From Cystobasidiopsis lactophilus (taxonomy: Eukaryota > Basidiomycota > Agaricostilbomycetes > Agaricostilbales > Chionosphaeraceae), in contig BCIO01000003.1 in assembly GCA_001599975.1 (NCBI GenBank), forward strand, positions 992,001 to 1,056,000: 64,000 nt of DNA, in the 5' to 3' direction. Shown one piece after another: positions 45,158-55,573 of this stretch. The number at the start of each line of letters is the position of its first letter. Within the stretch, counting starts at the first letter, position 1. Under the pieces are notes generated by a model, which saw nothing but the letters and a program-made list of their open reading frames with translations, was not told the origin of the DNA and ran no database searches. The translations under genes and the position numbers were made by a program.

Positions 45158-46866
45158 GGAGTGCCGCCAACCAGGTGATGAAGATTGGCTGCTGTGTCCA
45201 TGATGCGCGGGTGTAGATAAGGGGTCAGCGCCCTCCGCACGCGATCTCGCTGGGAGACCAGATATAGAACCAAGACGGTGAAGACGTAGGACGAAATCAA
45301 GATGACAATGAATCTGCGTTTATTGTCGATCTCAGTCGGAAGAAACTTGAAGGCCTTGACGAGGAAAAGACTTACCCCCAGAGCTTTTCGAAGAACTTGT
45401 ACGGCAAAGACGTCGAGAAAAGCGCCACCGAAACGCTCATGGGAAGACTGCACTTCACGATCAAAACTTGCTCACAAGTCGTCGGCAGCCCGTTTGAGCT
45501 CACTAGACGAAGGCAACCCAGGAAAGACGTGTGGCAGATCGTGCCTCCCGCCGTGATAATTCCTGTGGCGACGATCTCAGAATGATAACCCGACACCAAC
45601 AATATGACGAACAGTTGCTTCATATGAGCCCAACTGCAGGCGTCATCAGGCCGAAGTCCGCAGGTTAGGTGGTGGTCTGAGACCTACAGTGGAAGCGAGG
45701 TCTAAAAGGCCTTGGACCAAAGGTTCGCTCAGGCGCACGACTTCCCCAATCTTGTCGATCCTTTTGAAAATTTCGAAAGGTTCTTCTAGCTGCATTTCGG
45801 CTTGAAGCCTGGACCAGCTGTCTTTCAGGGTGAGATACCGCCTCTGCGTATGCTGGAGCTCGCTCAGCAGACGGTAAACTGCAAGACGCGTTGAAGAACA
45901 ACATTGAACACTCTTTTGACGCCTACCTGTGCCGGTCAGCTCTTGGGAGCTGAGAGGTCCTTTGTCCTGAAGTTGGCGTGCAGTTCGATCCATGACCTCG
46001 GGAACCAGTCGCAAGAAGTTCTCCGCTCCCTCAATTGCTGGTCCAGCACGTCACGAATCGCACATCTGTGCAATCAAGTCCATGCCTACCGTGTTTCACA
46101 ATCATCCGCACAGCATACTCGGACAAGATTTGGCTCGCATCCAATTGAAAGCCAGCAAACAATCGAAGATAAGCCTGCCAGATGCGGTCAGTTACTTGAT
46201 CACTGGCGTCTTTCGTCGATGGTGAATGTAGAATTGTCATTGAGTAGCGTCCTGCTCCGAGAAATTAGTCATGGTAGCTGAGACAAAGCACCTTGTTACC
46301 TTGACCATCCACGTAGATACGCACTTGGCACTGTGTCCACATGAACTGTTCCTTGTCGTTCTCCAAGCTGAACATGGGAATCTTGTACAGAGCACGAAGT
46401 TCGCCCTCTTCCGGTGGCGACCCGTTTGCGTCCGCGACGTTGACTTGATACTCTGGCACAAGAAAGACCTTTCCTATGAGCTCATACACTGTACATTTTT
46501 ATACCACGCACGACCCAATGGAGGCACCGAAGCGGGCGAAAAGGTGTGAACGAGCCCAGCAGCACCGGATATCGGCTCTTGAGCCAGGAATCGACAAGAA
46601 CTAGCCGCGTGAGGCTCTGTCTCGGAAGGCAAGAGCAACAAAGATACAGCTGATGCACTTCTTCGAGCAGCATTGCAAACAGAGAAAGTGGATGGAAAAG
46701 CTGGAAGCGCGGGGATTGGGTCAACGTGCGGACTGAGTGTGCTGGACAATGTCTGCAGTGCGTCGAGCAGCGCCTTCTCGTTCTTGAGGTGGAGGTTGCT
46801 GTTCGTAACGAGTGTATCAAGAGCATTTCGCACATGAACATCACCCGAGTCGAAGGGCGTCGCCAT
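45158..46866 (-). CDS. Unrecognised multi-exon protein with C-terminal membrane segments
   Basis: A candidate gene starting MATPFDSGDVHVRNALDTLV at 46866. Exons follow with VYELIGKVFLVPEYQVNVAD (about 46.27-46.49 kb), DQVTDRIWQAYLRLFAGFQL (46.1-46.2), ENFLRLVPEVMDRTARQLQD, a helical stretch YLTLKDSWSRLQAEMQLEE, and hydrophobic segments near 45.4-45.6 and 45.25-45.35 kb (FIVILISSYVFTVLVLYLVS). It ends HLHHLVGGTP. Coiled coil followed by membrane helices resembles the layout of nuclear-fusion proteins of the Kar5/Tht1 type, but I see no sequence proof. Exon joins are only partly resolved, and several are missing from my reading. Confidence 0.4.
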
Positions 46867-47029
46867 TGTGCACTTTGGTCGTCGCCCAGGTTCAAAAGCA
46901 GGTCGGCCAGTCCAAAAGCAGAGACGATGCGGCAGTGCGGTAGTCCGTGGAGGTCTACAAAGCGCAGATGCCATCTAGGGCACCATCGATCGACGGTCTG
47001 TGGAGGCAGTGCCGCTTCAATCCAAACAG

Positions 47030-47833
47030 TCACGGCAAACCTTTTTGTGAGATAACAGCAACGATCAGCTGGCCTGTTGACTCCCATCTCCGCAATGACT
47101 TGGTGCTTGGCAGTAACTCTTTCGTTCTGGGCCTCCGACAAGTGTTTCCGGTCAGGCGCGCTCGCGCAGCGCAATGTATTGAGCTCTGAACTTTCGAGGC
47201 CTTCTTTGCCTCGGTAGAACCCACGAGCTGTGGAGCCATTTTAACGCAGATCTTTGTGTGACCTCGCACGAGAGCAAACGATCGCACACGCAAATCGACC
47301 GGAACACGGTGGTCCAGGGCAGAGCTCGGCGAACCGCTTGGGCTGCCAGTGCCGACACTTTGATGCTGCTGTTGCCCCCATGTCGCCATCGTCTTGAACC
47401 GAATCGAGACGTGCTCCTTCTTGACCAGCGGACCCGGCTGGGTCTTTTCAGTCTTGGTGTTTGAATGGCGAGCTTGAACCCTCAGCCGGCTATAGGTAAA
47501 AGGCACTGGAGTTTTACGGCCGCCGGCCTGACCAGGAGCATTCACTAGACACAGCGCCTTGTGGCTGCCGATTCTCACACTCTCCATACTGTTATGGAGC
47601 TGGCACTTCGTCAAATCCGTGCTGCACGCGTCGGTTGAACCACCGACCGGGCTGCCTTTGGAGTGACGATAGGCGAGATACAGTGACCTCTCGACGGTGG
47701 GATCGTGATAAAGGAGGTAATGAGCAACCGAATGTCCTATTTCCAAGGACAGGCCTGACCTCTCGCATCTTAAGAAGGCAATAACGGAGACTCCGGTTAT
47801 CAGCCGCCTGCTTGGACGAGCGATGGCCACCAC
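47030..47833 (-). CDS. Possible single-exon gene, doubtful
   Basis: An uninterrupted frame of 267 codons starting MVAIARPSRRLITGVSVIAF. It is basic, has no known motif, membrane helix or signal peptide, and fills an otherwise empty 1.1-kb stretch. It may be chance or a lineage-specific gene. The start could also be at an inner Met such as MESVRIGSHKALCLVNAPG. Nothing in it supports a function. Confidence 0.25.
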   Translation of the reverse strand: MVAIARPSRRLITGVSVIAFLRCERSGLSLEIGHSVAHYLLYHDPTVERSLYLAYRHSKGSPVGGSTDACSTDLTKCQLHNSMESVRIGSHKALCLVNAPGQAGGRKTPVPFTYSRLRVQARHSNTKTEKTQPGPLVKKEHVSIRFKTMATWGQQQHQSVGTGSPSGSPSSALDHRVPVDLRVRSFALVRGHTKICVKMAPQLVGSTEAKKASKVQSSIHCAARARLTGNTCRRPRTKELLPSTKSLRRWESTGQLIVAVISQKGLP

Positions 47834-47971
47834 GTAGCCTATTCACGTACCACGGCGTTGCCTCAGGGCAAGCACGCCACTTCACCACTAAGAGGGGCTT
47901 GGCTTACACAAAGCGGTACAGGAAACTTCTCCGGCAACGATCCTGGGAACACTCTAGGCCTCGAATCAGTA

Positions 47972-49551
47972 ATGGATTACCCTGCTTGGATAAGCAGGCT
48001 GGACGAGCCAAAGACCGACGAAGAGAGGCCAGCAAGGAGGAAACCCCAAAAGGCACCGGATGGCCTGCCAATGGGCGACTTGCTTCCACCGCCTGCTCTG
48101 GCTTCCAGCCTGCCCAACGAGCTTTACGCTAAGGATCCGAGCTGTGCGCCAAGCAAGGGAGCCGGAGAATCTTCATCCACATTCAGCCCTCTGTCGACAC
48201 CGTCAAGGACTCGATCTCTAAACGTCAGTTCTGGCAACACGACTAGCCAACGGCCTTCCGTCAGATTCACCACTGGTCTTTCACCCCGAGCCATGGTGCC
48301 CGGCGATCCTGCAGGCAATCCCTTTTCATTCAATCCCGCTATCCACCAATCCCGAGCATCGAACTCTGTCCCTAGCCAGCGGCCTTCCCGCAACAATTCC
48401 TTGCCAAAGCTTCCTGCAGAGCCAAGCCGAGGACTCGGACCCAGCACTTGCTCTCCCACACTGGGCCCGGCGCTGTCAAGCGCCACTTCCAGTAGACAAT
48501 CTTCTCTGGACTCTGGATATGCAACAGCACCCCCAGAGGACACCAAGTTGTCTATTTCCAGCATTTCTAGATCGCCCTACCTTGCCAACCACCCGCCCTA
48601 CCTTGCCAACCGCCCCGCTAAAGAGCCCATGAAAGTTGGTGGGAGCACCAACGCTCGTTTCAATGGCGGCTGGGAGAAGAAGAAGGAGGACACGTACACC
48701 GATAGTCGCTCCAGCGCGAAGCAAGGCGTCAACAAGATCATCGGCGAAGGGAAATCGAGGATTGACGACAGTGTATCAGGTATTGCCAATAACGCCATGT
48801 CGCCCAAGTTCTACTCGCCCTCATCCACGAGAGCCCCAGTAACAAAGGAGCGAGTGATGTCTTGGCCAATACAAACTCATATGGCGGCAAAGCCGGTCCC
48901 AGTCGTCGTACGTTTTCCTCACTTGAGCATCGATTTCGGGCCTGACCTGCCAATCCAGCAAAATGCTGTGCGGACCTCAGTATAATGCACGCTACTGGAT
49001 GCAAGTTCTACCGCGAGCCAGCCACGGAGGTCAATGCCGAAAGAATCAAGAATGCGTTTGAAAAGTGCTGTCCGGGTGTTCTTGTGGCGCACTCCACCGG
49101 CTGTGCACGAAATGGGGCATACTGAGCTCCTTGACTTTCGGTTGTATCGACGTCGGGTACGTCATTTCGTCGGTCTATAGTGTAGTCAGGAAGGCATTCA
49201 ACTTGACCAGAGCAGATACCCATCCATTGCGCGTAAGTCAGCAACCACTTGTGATTCCAGGACGATTAGCAGGGAGGGCTCAATCATGTCCTCCAAAGGC
49301 ATCGCCGTCTTGGAGCCCATCAGTCGCGACGCCTCTGAGCCGGAGGCCCATCCATGCTATATGCGCCGTTTGTTGTGTTTGATTCCCCTCAGGCGGTCGA
49401 CTCCAAACTGTGCAAGCTTGTTTTTCAGAGGTGTACAGGTGTCATGCCAAGTAGAGTAGACTGTGTTCAGACCGCTTTTCGTGCAAATGAAGAAAATATC
49501 CGGGCTAAGTTTACAAGCGCAAAGAAGGGAAGAGCGAGACCCAATACATAG
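47972..49551 (+). CDS. Ser/Pro-rich protein with possible C-terminal CUE-like helices
   Basis: A long exon with inner start MDYPAWISRLDEPKTDEERP at 47972 (frame open from 47858) is low complexity: Ser, Pro and Asn dominate, with a short repeat SPYLANHPPYLANRP. It reaches KERVMSWPIQTHMAAKPVPV near 48.9 kb. Downstream pieces FYREPATEVNAERIKNAFEK (about 49.0) and DSKLCKLVFQRCTGVMPSRV plus FRANEENIRAKFTSAKKG (49.4-49.55) look like CUE-type ubiquitin-binding helices. They could be later exons of the same gene; the joins are not resolved. Without them the first exon stops at 48985. Function unknown. Confidence 0.4.
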
Positions 49552-49568
49552 AAGCCACAATGCCGAGG

Positions 49569-51990
49569 TCAATCAGAGTCGTAAAGAGCCTTTCCGGGCG
49601 GGCGAATGATGGGGTATTTGCGAGAGGAGGTGGAGGCCCATTGCGGCTTGGTGGCTTGGAACGCCGACGCGACGCCCATCGTCTTGGGCTTGGACCTTGG
49701 CTTGGACGAGGGAGAGGCAATGCCTTTGGTTTTGGACTTTTTGGAAAGGGATCGGACGTTTGCGCCGCTGGAGGATGAGGAGCCGACCGAATCCGGGATC
49801 GTGTTGGAGCGGATCGACGTGGACGAGCTGCCTCCGACTGAATCTGGAACCATGTCGTCATCCTCGTCTTCGTAAGAAGCTGCGGGTGGGAGCCGGATGG
49901 AAAGCGGAAGCTGCTCGTCGATTTCGATTTCGACGCTGGCAAGCTCGCTGCGACCAGGTCGCTGACTTCGCATGGGAGGCGAGTGTCCTCCACTGGACGA
50001 TTCGTAATGGTGATGTATCTCGATGACCGGGACGAGCGTGCCTTCCTCCTCGTCCTCTGACTCCTCAGCTGAGCTCGAACTCGACAACTCGGATAGGTCG
50101 GACGAGATCGTGGTTTCGCTGACGTAGGCGGCGTTGATGATGAGCTTCTCTTGCTGGGGGATGCTGAGCTTTCGGCGGCGCTTGGGCTGTGAAAGCTTGC
50201 GGCGGCTGGGAGCTGGCGCCGGATCACTGTATGTCGCCACCTTGCGTTTCCGCGGACCGACCACGGGTTCCGGGATGAACATGTCGACTTCGCCTTCGAC
50301 GTACTCCCAACCTGTGCGGAACACATAAGCAAGAGCTCTAAAGGGGAAGTTGGGAGGAGGCAAGACGCACTCGGCTTGATGCGTGGCGGCGGCGGCGCCT
50401 TTGGCTTGGGTGGTTTGGCTGCCTTTGGCACCAAGGGTTTGGTATGCTTCTTGACCTTCCGTGGCTGTGCCGCTCCAGCCAATGCCCTTTTTGAGGGCGA
50501 GGGCACCACCTTCGGTTTGGCAGGCGACTTGGCCACGCCGGCCGACTCGGATCTCTTGCGCTCCTTCTCTTCCCCCAGCAGCTTCAACTGTCCTTCCACT
50601 GCCACCGACAGCATTTGGACATCGCCTTGGAAGAAGACGTCGAACAAGCTCGACCAGAGGCCGACGGGCGCGGGCAGCTCAAAGTTGACAAAGATGCACT
50701 TGGCCTCGGGAAGCTGATCCACAGTCGAAATGGACTCGTTGAGGTGCGAGAGCTGAGGGTTGATGACCCGGGCCAGCTCGCGGACCAGACGCTTCGTTCC
50801 TGGGACCTTGAGAGACGTGCCAGCCACGATGAGCAAGTCGGGGCGAGGGGTGCACATGAGGTCGCGCTGGGTGATGGCGCCAACAGAGTCGGCAACTGTC
50901 GGGCTGGCGTCGCCGTAAAGAACGACGGAGGGCTTCATGACTCCCAACCCTCTCGACCGTTGCTCTTGCGCCTGCCTCTTTTCCTCGATCGCAGCGCAGG
51001 CTGGACACGCCGTCGGACGGCCTTGCTCCAACTCCGCGAGGTGCTCGTCCGAGATCACCTCAAGGTGGGAGCACTTGGTACAGGTCACGGACTGCAGGGT
51101 GCCGTGCAAAGGCACGCACTTCGGGAACGTGTCGACCTTCTTGGTGGATGCGCTCGGCGCCTTCTTGGTGGGCGTGGCCGTTCCGGACGTGCTTGCCCCA
51201 GGCTCGGGCGTGGCCGCGTGAGACGAAGAGGAGGAGTAGGACTCGCGCTCCGGGTCGTAAGGCAAGACGGAGAGCAGGCCATCGGCCATGGGCAGCGGAG
51301 GCTTCCGCTTCTTCCTGGGCGTTGGTCGCTCTTCTCTGTCGCCCAGTCCAAACGTCAGGCCGGCCTTCTCCTCCAACCCGTCAATGTTCTATGCCGCCAA
51401 TTAAGTTCGAAATCCCATCTGGCCAAATGTTGAAGCAACAAACGCACCTGTGTGTATACTCTGAAGAGCTTGCCCTGGTCGTCCAGCAGCTTGAGCAGCT
51501 TGTGGAACTGGGTGGGTTGGGCGACCTGGGCCATCTTGTAGAGCTCGGCTATCATTTGGTAGTACAGCGCTGTGTTGGCCTCAGACTGTTCCACATGGCT
51601 AAGAGAACATGTCAAAGAGATGAAAGGTAGAACGAGAGCGCACGGAGAACAGGTTGGCTGAGAACAGGTCCTTGCCAGAAGTGAGGCCCGCCTTTGGGTT
51701 CTGCTCCTTGAGCGACTTGAAGAGGCCCTCGCTGGACCTGAAGTCGGGAATGCCGGCTGCACAGCTGATTCCAGCGCCTGTTGTAACCTGCCCATCAGCC
51801 AGAGCCCGCGCAAGATGCGGCCAAAAAGCGGGAAGCTGGGCGAACCCGTTATAACGGCAATGTGCCGCGCTTTGGCGATGGCTTTCGCGACCTGCTCGAT
51901 GTGCTCGGCCACATTGGACGGCTCTGCGCCATCCACATCAGGCTTCAAAGTGATCATTGAAGCTGGCGGGGCAGAACGAGGAGCGTTCAT
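49569..51990 (-). CDS. NAD-dependent deacetylase, sirtuin of the HST3/HST4 type
   Basis: Starts MNAPRSAPPASMITLKPDVD at 51990. An intron joins HIAVITG to AGISCAAGIPDFRSSEGLFK, the NAD-binding GAGxS...GIPDFR motif. Next come LFSANLF, YTQ-NIDGLEEKAG (split by an intron), the catalytic His in CVPLHGTLQSVTCTKC, a zinc site with CTKC and CPAC, and VVLYGDASP and LLIVAGTSLKVPGTKRLV. An 80-residue Ser/Thr/Pro insert separates NIDGLE from the His motif. After KAPPPPRIKP an intron leads to a 260-residue charged tail (GWEYVEGEVDMFIPEP, KRRRKLSIPQQ) that ends at 49569. The HST3/4 class removes acetyl from histone H3 Lys56 after S phase and guards genome stability. About 690 residues. Confidence 0.92.
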
Positions 51991-52215
51991 GCCGTTTTGA
52001 ACTTCGACGCTGAGCTCGCCATTGCACTTCTGGGTTTCATTAGCGTCTTTTGCCTCTGTTTGCTGCCTGGCATGGCTTGAATCATCGCAGGATTAATGTT
52101 TGGACGTTTGGATGGCCATAGATTCGCGGTTGTGCCACCTCCATGATCCGCGCCCCATTGCCGACTCCGAGGAGCGCGCTGGCTGCCGGCCCCATTCTCC
52201 TGGCTCCGAACCACC
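51991..52215. promoter_or_regulatory. Compact divergent promoter between the sirtuin and a small membrane protein
   Basis: Only 225 bp separate two divergent start codons. The plus-strand start has an ideal CCACCATGG context. No further motif called. Confidence 0.5.
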
Positions 52216-52594
52216 ATGGCGCAGTCTGCAGCTCGATACATTCTCATCTTGCAAGGACTATCGAACGTTCTCCACGGCGCCTACTGCATAGCGCGGCCGG
52301 CCCAGTACGCAGATGCGCTCTTTCCCACCGCGCCGGCTGAGGCCATTGCTGCCATTGGTTGGTGCCATGTGACCGTGCTCAGTCTGTAATTGACATCTTG
52401 AATAAGGCCTGGGAGCTATTGGTGTGGGCGTCTACTCGGTCCTCGGCGCCATACGCAATGACCGAACCTTCTTCCGCTTGACGGCGGGGTTGCGCACTGG
52501 CTTCGCCGCCATTGTCTACAACTTTCCCCCAATGCGAAAAGGCATTTACTACGAACTTGCGATCATTGCATGCTGCTTGGTGGCTGGCAGTTGA
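52216..52594 (+). CDS. Small three-helix membrane protein, about 110 residues
   Basis: The ATG at 52216 sits in CCACCATGG. Exon 1: MAQSAARYILILQGLSNVLH, then YCIARPAQYADALFPTAP and EAIAAI. A 49-nt intron (donor GTTGGT, acceptor AATAAG) joins in phase to GLGAIGVGVYSVLGAIRNDR. The rest reads TFFRLTAGLRTGFAAIVYNF and KGIYYELAIIACCLVAGS with TGA at 52592-52594. Hydrophobic stretches at about residues 8-25, 48-65 and 95-108 suggest three membrane passes, with charged loops between. I do not name it. Fungal proteins of this layout are usually uncharacterised. Neither exon alone is long, so a length filter would miss it. Confidence 0.75.
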
Positions 52595-52940
52595 ACGATG
52601 GGGCAGGGTTCGTAATGTCTCTGGTTGTCCCACTGCCAAGCTCATCATTGCTGCTTTATAAGTGGTGCGGTTCCTTGTACTGCGATCTTATCCTACCAAT
52701 CCTGTAATCCTTCGGAAGAGGCCTCCTTACACACATTTCTTGAAACACTTGGGTCTTCAAATTCTGGAGCTTTCTGGATGTGCACCTCTTCGTCGCGGCT
52801 GCTCTGGCACCTTTTGCCCTCATTGCTTGTTCTAAAGCGACCACTGCTTCCTCGCATCCCATTTCGTAAGCTCAAATTCGGCGACTTTCTGCCCAGATAG
52901 CCACTGAAGATCAAGTCTTTATAGTGTCCAAGCAGTCGCC
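52595..52940. other. Intergenic, upstream of the F-box-like gene
   Basis: About 350 bp; no gene supported. Short frames on both strands overlap each other and lack motifs. Confidence 0.35.
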
Positions 52941-54389
52941 ATGCCCCTTCTACTCACCGACATGCCCGAGCATATTCTTCGCACCATCGCAGACGATGTG
53001 TGCGGAGATGCATGGGCTGCCCTTCGCCTGCATCATGATGAGCAGATGAGGACTTATGCGAAGTGGGACAATGTGCCGGCCGCTACAACCTGCAAGCGCC
53101 TTCTGCACCCATTCCGTTCAGCACTTTGGAGCCGATTTCAAATCAGCGTCTCGACATCTCCTTCATACGTTTGTCCGCCCTTCGCAGTAGGTCCTCAGAT
53201 TCAAGGACACGCCCGATCTCCACCCTCGGACCAGCCCCCAAACCGCTACAGAGAGGATGATTTGGAAGCCCTGCACGTCCATTTCAAGAGACTGGCCATC
53301 CCACTCTCCTACGTCTCCGATATGCGGATCAACGTCATGGGACTCAAACACCGCTCTTCGGCTGGCGTAGTCTTCCTTTTAGAAAGTCTTTTCTGCTCGC
53401 CCGGCTTCCCAACCCACAGAAAGCTCCATCTCGACATCCGCCTAAGTTGTTTTCATTGCGATAAAGAAGCTTGGCAGTTCCTTCGATCCGAATGGATCGC
53501 GCCGCAATGGGTCGTCGCCCTCGACCTCAACAGCGTTGGAAAACAGGTTGCCGGTGGCCAAGAGTTGGGCCAATCGTGTACAGAGTGGGACTTGGACGTC
53601 TGGCCTAATCTGAAGAAATTGCGCAACCGCGCAACCTTGGTCGAGTTCGCTACCAACGGGGAGCACTTCCGAGGTTCACAAGAACCAAGTCTCGACTACA
53701 GCTGGACCAAGAGCCACACCGGCCACTTTCGGATCTCCCACTTAACTGCCGAGCTAGGCTGGGGTGCGCCACCCCCCGCTTCATTCCCACGTTTCGACGC
53801 CTATGCCGACTCTTTCGCCATCACCCTCCGTTCCTTCCCTTTTGTGTCTGTTCCAGCAAATCGCGTTGACTGGAACACTATGACGCAGACATTCCCCATC
53901 ACTGCGTCGGCCCTTCGCGTCAGCTTTGACTTTACCGACTCCGACACGCACGACGCATTGCCCGCCACGCACTTCAGGGACTTTCCTGGATGGGGCAGTC
54001 TGGCGCGCTTCCCGAATCTGGATAGCGTCGAACTCATCTTCGCCCAGTATCCCCTCCATTTTTCGACGCCGACCGGTCGCCGCCGCATTGACAACCCTTG
54101 TGCAGACCTCTCAAACATCACGTCTTGCAGTCTGAAGACTCTTACAATTCTTTGCTGGGAAGCAGGATCGGAATCGAAGTTCTCGCCAACTGTTCGCCGA
54201 CAGCTGTTGGAATCACTCGCTTCGCTTATGTCTCGTACCGAGAAGGTTCCGGCGTTGGAAACGGTGCACTTGGACTGCTTCAATGTTGATCTTCCGCAGC
54301 AAGAGGTGGACAGGGTGCGCGAGGCATGCACGGCCCGAGGAACTACGTTCAACGTTGTGACACTCTCTAAAGGTAGGTCTGTTGACTGA
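52941..54389 (+). CDS. F-box-like protein, single exon, 482 residues
   Basis: Starts MPLLLTDMPEHILRTIADDV, an F-box-like N terminus (LPxHILxxIA). It continues TCKRLLHPFRSALWSRFQIS, as in fungal F-box proteins. The rest has loose LRR-like strands (HRKLHLDIRLSCFHCDKEAW, LKKLRNRATLVEF, NLDSVELIFAQYPLHFS) and ends LETVHLDCFNVDLPQQEVDR plus a short tail. One uninterrupted exon, unlike most genes here. It is not a close copy of the F-box-like gene at 15.9-17.4 kb. A substrate receptor of an SCF ubiquitin ligase is the usual role; its target is unknown. Confidence 0.75.
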   Translation: MPLLLTDMPEHILRTIADDVCGDAWAALRLHHDEQMRTYAKWDNVPAATTCKRLLHPFRSALWSRFQISVSTSPSYVCPPFAVGPQIQGHARSPPSDQPPNRYREDDLEALHVHFKRLAIPLSYVSDMRINVMGLKHRSSAGVVFLLESLFCSPGFPTHRKLHLDIRLSCFHCDKEAWQFLRSEWIAPQWVVALDLNSVGKQVAGGQELGQSCTEWDLDVWPNLKKLRNRATLVEFATNGEHFRGSQEPSLDYSWTKSHTGHFRISHLTAELGWGAPPPASFPRFDAYADSFAITLRSFPFVSVPANRVDWNTMTQTFPITASALRVSFDFTDSDTHDALPATHFRDFPGWGSLARFPNLDSVELIFAQYPLHFSTPTGRRRIDNPCADLSNITSCSLKTLTILCWEAGSESKFSPTVRRQLLESLASLMSRTEKVPALETVHLDCFNVDLPQQEVDRVREACTARGTTFNVVTLSKGRSVD

Positions 54390-54634
54390 TGTCGAACGTT
54401 GGTCACGAGGTTCAATCCTGCGCCATCATTCAGATCAGGCTTTGGAACGTGTGAGAGTACGCATGATCTTAGGTTGATTTGGTCACTCAGGAGGCGGAAA
54501 GTCGAGCCATAAGTTTTGACAGCGCGATTACACAAATTACCCTACATCATGCAAAGCGAACTTATCAACAAGCCCCATTTTCTATTTGACAACAAAGCCG
54601 CAGCTTTTGGAAAGGAAATGGTGAAGAGAGGCAC

Positions 54635-55573
54635 TCAGCACCATTTGCCGTCGTCCTTCTTTCTCCCGCAGTTGCCGCACTTGGTGTAGTTGCAGAAGCA
54701 GGCCTCAGCCTTGCCGTGGCACTTTTGGCAGACGCAGCCGCCTTGGCAGCCTCCGTCATAAGCCGCTGTTCGAAAAGTCAGCATCGAGAAGGGGAGAGGT
54801 GGCAAAGGCAGCTGGTCACCTTTTGCAGATCCACACACGCCGCACTTGGACTCGACGCAGGCGCAAGTAGCTAGGGACTTTTCGCAGTTGGCGCAGATGC
54901 AGGTTTTCCCGGGGCACTTTGTCCACCCTGAGAGCCACATCGCACTTGAGCTATTGAACAATGTAGATTGAGAGAGGAACGCACCCTTCACTGAGCCACA
55001 CGCGCCACACTTGGCTTCTGCGCAGGCACAGGCGGCAAAGGACTTTTCGCAGGTAGAGCATAGGCATTCGCCTTCGGCGCACTTGTTGGCCATTGATTCG
55101 TCCGTAGCTGTGAGCCGACACCGAAATTGTCAGAGAGAAATCTTTCTGTGTGCTGCAGGTCATCTCACAAGTGAAGATGGAGCCCGCAGTAGAAGCGGCC
55201 ATGGAAGCGGCGGCGGACACCTTCCAGCTGCCGCCGATTTTCTTAAAGCCGCAGACAGCGCAGGCTGTGGCGACGCAAATGCAGGCGGTGCCCTTGAAGC
55301 CGCATCTACCGCAGACGTGCGCGCCAGTGCAAGGTGGTTTCAAGCTTGCTGTTTGTTTCAAGCCCCGTCAGCATACTCAAAGGTTGACGGAGAGGAGGAA
55401 GAACGAACAGCCACCGGTCGTCCCTGAGTAGGCGGAAGCATCGGTGAAGGTGGATTGGGTCTTGCAGGTGGCGCAGTTGGGTCCAGAGGGGCATTGGCAG
55501 GCTTTGGCTTTCCGCCCGCAGGTCGAGCACACGCAGCCGGCTCCGCAAGCGGCGACAGCAGCGGCCAGGGCGC
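54635..55573 (-). repeat. Five-fold repeat of a cysteine-module exon (phase 1-1)
   Basis: Modules 3 and 4 are the most alike (CEKSFAACACAEAKCGACGS against CEKSLATCACVESKCGVCGS). Modules 1, 2 and 5 are more diverged, and module 2 has lost one early Cys. Every exon is flanked by phase-1 introns of about 50-60 nt. That is the symmetric arrangement that allows exon duplication without breaking the frame. Confidence 0.85.

Noticed and set aside
45158-46866. Calling the 45-47 kb gene KAR5/Tht1
   Set aside because: Layout is suggestive, but the conserved Cys pattern and signal peptide of that family were not found and the exon joins are incomplete.
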